DNA of 54,178 nt from Candidatus Caccoplasma merdipullorum (GTDB lineage: Bacteria > Bacteroidota > Bacteroidia > Bacteroidales > G3-4614), in contig JADIMW010000078.1 in assembly GCA_017694415.1 (NCBI GenBank), positions 1-54,178 on the forward strand. Reading direction: 5' to 3'. Shown in pieces: positions 49,292 to 54,178 of this stretch. Both the position numbers and the translations under genes were made by a program. The notes beneath the pieces were generated by a model. The model saw nothing but the letters and a program-made list of their open reading frames with translations. It was not told the DNA's origin and did no database searches. Every line of letters starts with the position of its first letter. Position 1 is the stretch's first letter.

Positions 49292-50074
49292 ATGATAACG
49301 TGGGATAACTTTTACCTGTTCGCAATACCCGCCATAATACTTTGGGGAGCAGGAGCCGCATTGGCGTTGTTTCACAACGGGCGGAGCAGGGCGGCGATAT
49401 ACCTCACGCTTGTCGGGACGCTGCTATTTGCCGCATACATCATCTGTTTCTGGATAAGCCTGCAACGCCCGCCGCTGCGTACCATGGGCGAGACGCGCCT
49501 CTGGTATTCGTTCTTTATGGGAGTATCGGGACTCGTTACATACATCCGCTGGAAATACCGTTGGATACTGTCGTTCTCCACCGTAGTAGGCGGAGTATTC
49601 GCACTGCTCAACATGCTGAAACCCGAAATCCACGACCATACGCTGATGCCCGCCCTGCAAAGTTTCTGGTTCGTACCCCACGTAACAGTCTATATGTTCT
49701 CCTATTCGGTATTGGGGTGCGCCTTTATCCTCGCCTGCGCAGGGATGTTCCGCCACAAAGAAACCTATCTCGCAGCCGCCGACAAGCTGGTATATACCGG
49801 CGTCGCCTTCCTCACGATAGGGATGCTCACCGGAGCGATATGGGCAAAAGCCGCATGGGGACACTATTGGAGTTGGGACCCTAAAGAGACGTGGGCGGCA
49901 GTAACATGGGCAGGATACCTGCTCTACATGCATCTGCGCATCCTGCACCGCACCGCACCCCGCGCGCTCTACGGCATACTCATCGCATCGTTCCTGTCGT
50001 TGCAGATATGCTGGTACGGAGTAAACTACATGCCGTCCGCGCGGCAGAGCGTACACCTGTACAACAGGACATGA
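49292..50074 (+). CDS. ccsA: CcsA/CcmC-type cytochrome c assembly protein
   Basis: WGHYWSWDPKETWAAVTWAGYLLYMHLRI signature, multiple TM helices. Confidence 0.93.
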   Translation: MITWDNFYLFAIPAIILWGAGAALALFHNGRSRAAIYLTLVGTLLFAAYIICFWISLQRPPLRTMGETRLWYSFFMGVSGLVTYIRWKYRWILSFSTVVGGVFALLNMLKPEIHDHTLMPALQSFWFVPHVTVYMFSYSVLGCAFILACAGMFRHKETYLAAADKLVYTGVAFLTIGMLTGAIWAKAAWGHYWSWDPKETWAAVTWAGYLLYMHLRILHRTAPRALYGILIASFLSLQICWYGVNYMPSARQSVHLYNRT

Positions 50075-50132
50075 AAAAACACACACAATAGAGATATATA
50101 AAAACAAGATGTTTAACTAAAAGCAGATTATT

Positions 50133-51521
50133 ATGAAGAAAAGTTCAAAAATCGTTCTGGCGCTATTGATTATCGCAGCGGTACTTTTCGGAGTATATCG
50201 GATGATGAACACGGCACCCTCGACCCAATTGGACAGCAATGCCCAAATGGTCGAGATTATCGAGAACAACGGCTGTCTGGAATGCCATACGGCAAACCCG
50301 CAGCTGCCGTTCTATGCCAACTTCCCCGTGGCAGGCAAACTCGTAAAAGAAGACATACGCCTCGCCTACCGTTCATTCGATATGACACCGATGACAGAAG
50401 CCCTCAAGACAGGAGCAAAAGTAAACGAAGTAGATTTGGCCAAAGTAGAAAAAGTAATACAGGACGGCACAATGCCCATGGCCAAATACTATCTGGTACA
50501 CTGGGGAACCTCAATCAGCAACACCGAAAAAGAGATGGCGCTGAATTGGGCGAAAGAATACCGGGCAGCAAACTATCCCAACCCGCTCGCAGCCGAAAAG
50601 TGGAACAACGAAGCAATCCGCCCCGTGCAGGACTCCATAGCAGTCGATATGCGTAAGGTAGCATTAGGAAACCTGCTGTTCCACGACGTACGCCTGTCGC
50701 TCGACAACACAATCTCCTGCGCATCGTGCCACGGCCTCAACACAGGCGGAGTCGATAACAAACAATACTCCGAAGGAGTAGGCGGACAGTTCGGCGGAGT
50801 CAATGCCCCCACCGTTTACAACGCATACTACAACTTTGTACAATTCTGGGACGGACGAGCCGTGTCGCTCGCCGACCAGGCAGCAGGCCCTCCGTTGAAT
50901 CCCGTAGAAATGGCAAACGAGTCGTTCGACGGAATATGTGCCAAACTCAAGGCCGACCGCGCCATGGTTAAAGCCTTCAAGGAGATATATCCCGACGGTA
51001 TAACACAAGCCAACATAACCGATGCCATACAAGAGTTCGAGAAGACGTTGCTGACCCCCAATTCCCGTTTCGACAAATACCTCAAAGGAGACGAAACAGC
51101 AATGACGGCCGAAGAAATAGCCGGATACGAACTCTTCAAGGAGTATAGCTGCGCCACCTGCCATGCCGGCGAAAACATGGGCGGGCAGACATACGAGCTG
51201 ATGGGAATAAAAGAAGACTATTTCGCCGACCGCGGGCTGGAAATGACCAACGAAGACAACGGCCGTTACAAAGAGACGCAGGACGAACGCGACAGACACC
51301 GCTTCAAAGTCCCCGGATTGCGTAACGTAGCCCTCACGGCGCCCTATTTCCACGACGGCACCCAAAAGACCCTCGACGAAGCCGTGGCAGCCATGGCAAA
51401 ATACGAAGTAGGAGAGGAGTTGACACAGCAAGAAGTACAGCAGATAGTAGCCTTCCTCAATACGTTGACAGGCGAATATCAAGGAAAAATACTGACCAAC
51501 GACAACTATTCGCAGCAATAA
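50133..51521 (+). CDS. Cytochrome c peroxidase with an additional N-terminal heme-binding domain (three CxxCH motifs)
   Basis: CLECH, CASCH, CATCH motifs; CCP/MauG-like text LGNLLFHDVRLSLDNTISCASCHGLNTGG and GLRNVALTAPYFHDG. Confidence 0.93.
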   Translation: MKKSSKIVLALLIIAAVLFGVYRMMNTAPSTQLDSNAQMVEIIENNGCLECHTANPQLPFYANFPVAGKLVKEDIRLAYRSFDMTPMTEALKTGAKVNEVDLAKVEKVIQDGTMPMAKYYLVHWGTSISNTEKEMALNWAKEYRAANYPNPLAAEKWNNEAIRPVQDSIAVDMRKVALGNLLFHDVRLSLDNTISCASCHGLNTGGVDNKQYSEGVGGQFGGVNAPTVYNAYYNFVQFWDGRAVSLADQAAGPPLNPVEMANESFDGICAKLKADRAMVKAFKEIYPDGITQANITDAIQEFEKTLLTPNSRFDKYLKGDETAMTAEEIAGYELFKEYSCATCHAGENMGGQTYELMGIKEDYFADRGLEMTNEDNGRYKETQDERDRHRFKVPGLRNVALTAPYFHDGTQKTLDEAVAAMAKYEVGEELTQQEVQQIVAFLNTLTGEYQGKILTNDNYSQQ

Positions 51522-51550
51522 GGCGTTTACAAGCACATAAGCAATACACG

Positions 51551-51583
51551 AAAGCCGTTCCGAAGATTTTTCAGAACGGCTTT
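51551..51583 (+). terminator. Rho-independent terminator after the cytochrome c peroxidase gene
   Basis: aaagccgttc-cgaagatttttca-gaacggcttt followed by ccgtttt. Confidence 0.8.
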
Positions 51584-51745
51584 CCGTTTTATACAACAGC
51601 AGCACTGCAAGAACAAGCCCAGCCAATACGTCGGCAGCACACAAACAGAACCCCGTTCCGATGCCGCATAAAGCAGCAGTAAACCGGGAAAAAAGCAGAG
51701 TCGGACAAAACCGACCACCCAAAAAACAAAAAAAGTAACAGAATA

Positions 51746-51778
51746 TTTGGGCATTTAGCAAAAAACGTTCTATATTTG
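51746..51778 (+). promoter_or_regulatory. Promoter of tRNA-Leu (TTTG-N21-TATATTTG)
   Basis: TTTG 51746..51749 and TATATTTG 51771..51778, 33 bp upstream of the tRNA. Confidence 0.7.
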
Positions 51779-51811
51779 CACCGCGAAAGCAAGCACATAA
51801 TGTATGGTGTT

Positions 51812-51895
51812 GCCCAGATGGCGGAATCGGTAGACGCGCTGGTCTCAAACACCAGTGGATTCACTTCCATGCCGGTTCGACCCCGGCTCTGGGTA
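51812..51895 (+). tRNA. tRNA-Leu (anticodon CAA)
   Basis: gcccagatggcggaatcggtagacgcgctggtctcaaacaccagtggattcacttccatgccggttcgaccccggctctgggta; loop CTCAAAC, T-loop GGTTCGACCCC, long variable arm; CCA not encoded. Confidence 0.95.
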
Positions 51896-51934
51896 CAAGT
51901 AGCTGGATGATAATTTTAATCATCCAGCTACTTG
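51896..51934 (+). terminator. Strong hairpin terminator immediately 3' of tRNA-Leu
   Basis: caagtagctggatga ... tcatccagctacttg perfect 15-bp inverted repeat followed by tttata. Confidence 0.85.
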
Positions 51935-52363
51935 TTTATAATACCATATTCCTTAATTTATAGCTGATTGTATGATTTTTCTAATGTAAATAGGATCTCT
52001 TTGGTATATTTTATTAAGAGAGTTTTAAATACGTGAGCGGTATATTTGCCTCAATATTAATTTAATGTTAACACGAGAATAGGACTTTATTAGTAATTTG
52101 TTTTTCTTTGTCTGTATTATGTGGTTATTATCAAAGCCGAGAATTGAGTGAAATAGCAAGGAACTCAATAATACAATTAATTCCTTCCCTTTTGTAGAAT
52201 AAGATAGTGATAGGTCGTTATAAATTGTATCCAAAAGTAATATGTATATATTTATAAAGTTGGAAACGATGACAGGAGCGATTATGAAGCATGTCGGTTT
52301 TGAAAAAATATATTTTTAAAAGTTTTAAACCTTTTGATTGAGACATGGCAATATTTTCTCAAT

Positions 52364-53398
52364 TTAAATCATTTCGATAAAATCAAAAGGCTTATCGTTG
52401 TTAAATATGTTATTGTAATTAAGCCTTTTTTTTGCAACTTTAATTGCTACGTCTGAGTTGTCTATACCAATCCACTTTCTGCCTAATTCTTTTGCAACTT
52501 TTAATGTTGTGCCGGATCCGCAAAAACAATCCATAATTATTGAATCTTGATTGGAGGATGCCTCAATTATGAGTTTTAACATGTTTTCGTTTTTTTGTGT
52601 AGGAAAATCTGGATACATCGGATCTTTGAATTCCCAAATATCTTGAGCTTTTTTCCCTATCATTTCATCAGCGTAGTTTATTTTTCTCGGATTTCCGTTA
52701 GACGACCATTCAATCAATCCTGCTTGATCCAATGTTTCCAGTTCTGCAACAGAACACCTCCAGTGTCTCCCTGCAGGGGGATATATACCCTTAAACGGTT
52801 TAGAGGTTTCTCCGTTTTTTGTTTCTCCCGGAGCGTGAATAGGAACGGTAGTGTATCTTCGGCCATGTTTATCTATCTTGGGATACCCTTTTGCAAGTTC
52901 TTTTTCCGAATAAGGAAGTCTTGGTGTATTCCAAATAGGTTTGTCGCCTTTTGTATAGAATAAGATCATATCTTTTATATTCCCAAACCCAATCTTATTA
53001 AAGTTTTTCGGATTACATTTTATACGGGTAATATCATTTCTGAAATATTTTATTCCGAAAATTTCGTCCAACATTACTTTTACATAGTGACCAATTTTAT
53101 AATCTATATGTAAATAAAGCGATCCTTTATTTGATAGAAGTCTGTATATAAGTTTTACCCTTACTTTTAAGAATTCAATAAATTCTTTTCCTTTGAGAGT
53201 ATCATCATATGCAATAACAGAATTTAGAGATTTGCTTATAGTGGCAATCCGTCCATCATTATCAATAGAAAAAGTTCCACCGGTCGAAAAGGGTGGATCG
53301 ATATATACTAAGTCTATACACCCCTCATATCCGTTATCAATAAGCCACTGCAGAGCTTTTAAGTTATCGCTCTTTATTAATATATTATTCTCTATCAT
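52364..53398 (-). CDS. DNA N6-adenine methyltransferase (DPPF-first, beta-class-like)
   Basis: VYIDPPFSTGG motif IV ahead of the SAM motif DCFCGSGTTLKVAKELGRKWIGID; ATGA overlap with the neighbouring endonuclease gene. Confidence 0.9.
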   Translation of the reverse strand: MIENNILIKSDNLKALQWLIDNGYEGCIDLVYIDPPFSTGGTFSIDNDGRIATISKSLNSVIAYDDTLKGKEFIEFLKVRVKLIYRLLSNKGSLYLHIDYKIGHYVKVMLDEIFGIKYFRNDITRIKCNPKNFNKIGFGNIKDMILFYTKGDKPIWNTPRLPYSEKELAKGYPKIDKHGRRYTTVPIHAPGETKNGETSKPFKGIYPPAGRHWRCSVAELETLDQAGLIEWSSNGNPRKINYADEMIGKKAQDIWEFKDPMYPDFPTQKNENMLKLIIEASSNQDSIIMDCFCGSGTTLKVAKELGRKWIGIDNSDVAIKVAKKRLNYNNIFNNDKPFDFIEMI

Positions 53399-54178
53399 AG
53401 CGAGTACAGAAATTCTCTTAAAACTAAAGCACTCATAACTGGAATATCCTTTTCTGTGATTTTCCTATATTTAGAGGTTCCTTCCCCTTTTCGTGGCTTT
53501 ATATATAGTACGCCATCCATAATTCCTATTTTTATGACTCCGTTTTTAGCGTTAGTCCCTATTGTCGAAATAGCATCGTTAAATTGTGCGTTTTGGTGTC
53601 CCCCTTCATCCGATATGAATTTTGCTTCCCCTATAATGTATTTACCATTAAAACGCGCTATAATATCAACGCCTTTGTCCCTTTTATAACCCAGTTTACG
53701 TATTGCATAATTTAATAGGGCAGAGTCAGATCCGTTAAGTATGGCATTCTCGTTGTTTGAATCAAAAATATCTTCCGATACGGGGAAAACACCAAGGACA
53801 CCGGAATTTACCCATCTTCTAAAAAGAGGACCCATTTGTCTGTTTGTTTCTTTGGGTTCCGCGCATCTTTCAAATAATTTTTCTAATCCTAATTCTCTAA
53901 CTCGACCACATATTCTGTTTACGGTTTGAGGGTTTCTCAAAATGGCACTTGGGTCTTTTCTTAGAAATGGGACGTAACCATCTTTTATAGGGAACAATTT
54001 TAAAGATAGCAAAGCATTTATAAGAGCAGTATTATCTTCCTTATTATACGATTCAACAATTCTTTCCCAAATATTTGGATCTATATTTCTAATAGAGTCC
54101 GGGCTTAAAGGATATACTTTAAATAATTGGTCAAGATAATCTTTTTGATTTGCTAAGTCTATACTGATTTTTGTGAAA
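53395..54178 (-). CDS. Type II-like restriction endonuclease, 5' end truncated by the window edge
   Basis: Open reading frame continues without stop to the edge (FTKISIDLANQKDYLDQLFKVYPLSPDSIRNIDPNIWERIVESYNKEDNTALINALLSLKLFP...); nuclease-like GVDIIARFNGKYIIGEAKFISDEGGHQNAQFNDA. Confidence 0.8.
   Translation of the reverse strand, partial: FTKISIDLANQKDYLDQLFKVYPLSPDSIRNIDPNIWERIVESYNKEDNTALINALLSLKLFPIKDGYVPFLRKDPSAILRNPQTVNRICGRVRELGLEKLFERCAEPKETNRQMGPLFRRWVNSGVLGVFPVSEDIFDSNNENAILNGSDSALLNYAIRKLGYKRDKGVDIIARFNGKYIIGEAKFISDEGGHQNAQFNDAISTIGTNAKNGVIKIGIMDGVLYIKPRKGEGTSKYRKITEKDIPVMSALVLREFLYSL

Noticed and set aside
50664-51848. 394-aa minus-strand ORF
   Set aside because: Antisense to the cytochrome c peroxidase gene and running into the tRNA; Val/Cys/Tyr-rich shadow frame.
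1-54178. CRISPR arrays, prophage or transposase genes
   Set aside because: No regularly spaced repeats of CRISPR length, no phage structural genes and no transposase motifs were seen in any frame.

Overview
The window is a gene-dense chromosomal segment of a Bacteroidota genome (TAnnTTTG -7 promoters, T9SS PorU/PorV, SusC/BtuB-type outer-membrane biology). It ends in an AT-rich accessory stretch just after a tRNA-Leu. Main blocks: (1) a cobalamin riboswitch followed by a BtuB-like TonB receptor, a beta-propeller lipoprotein, a second surface lipoprotein and a DUF4465 protein; (2) queH, a nucleoside phosphorylase and a DUF4234 protein; (3) a complete minus-strand trp operon (trpB-E-G-D-C-F-A) preceded by an unannotated 17-aa leader peptide with three consecutive Trp codons and a terminator hairpin; (4) a sialidase-like BNR protein, an OmpA protein, GNAT/DUF2156 proteins, an outer-membrane barrel and an MscS-like channel; (5) a small 2[4Fe-4S] ferredoxin missing from the ORF track, ribH, TPR, MFS, WbqC, lepB, dapB and a RecB/AddA-like helicase-nuclease; (6) rex, FAH, porU, porV, ispF; (7) HIT, greA, a propeller-like lipoprotein, GT2, exonuclease, efp, rpmH, manC; (8) ResB/CcsA cytochrome c maturation and a three-CxxCH cytochrome c peroxidase; (9) tRNA-Leu(CAA), then a Type II-like restriction-modification pair cut by the window edge. 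The strongest under-described element is the trp leader/attenuator. No CRISPR array, prophage or transposase was found. All family calls come from reading sequence motifs; no database search was run.
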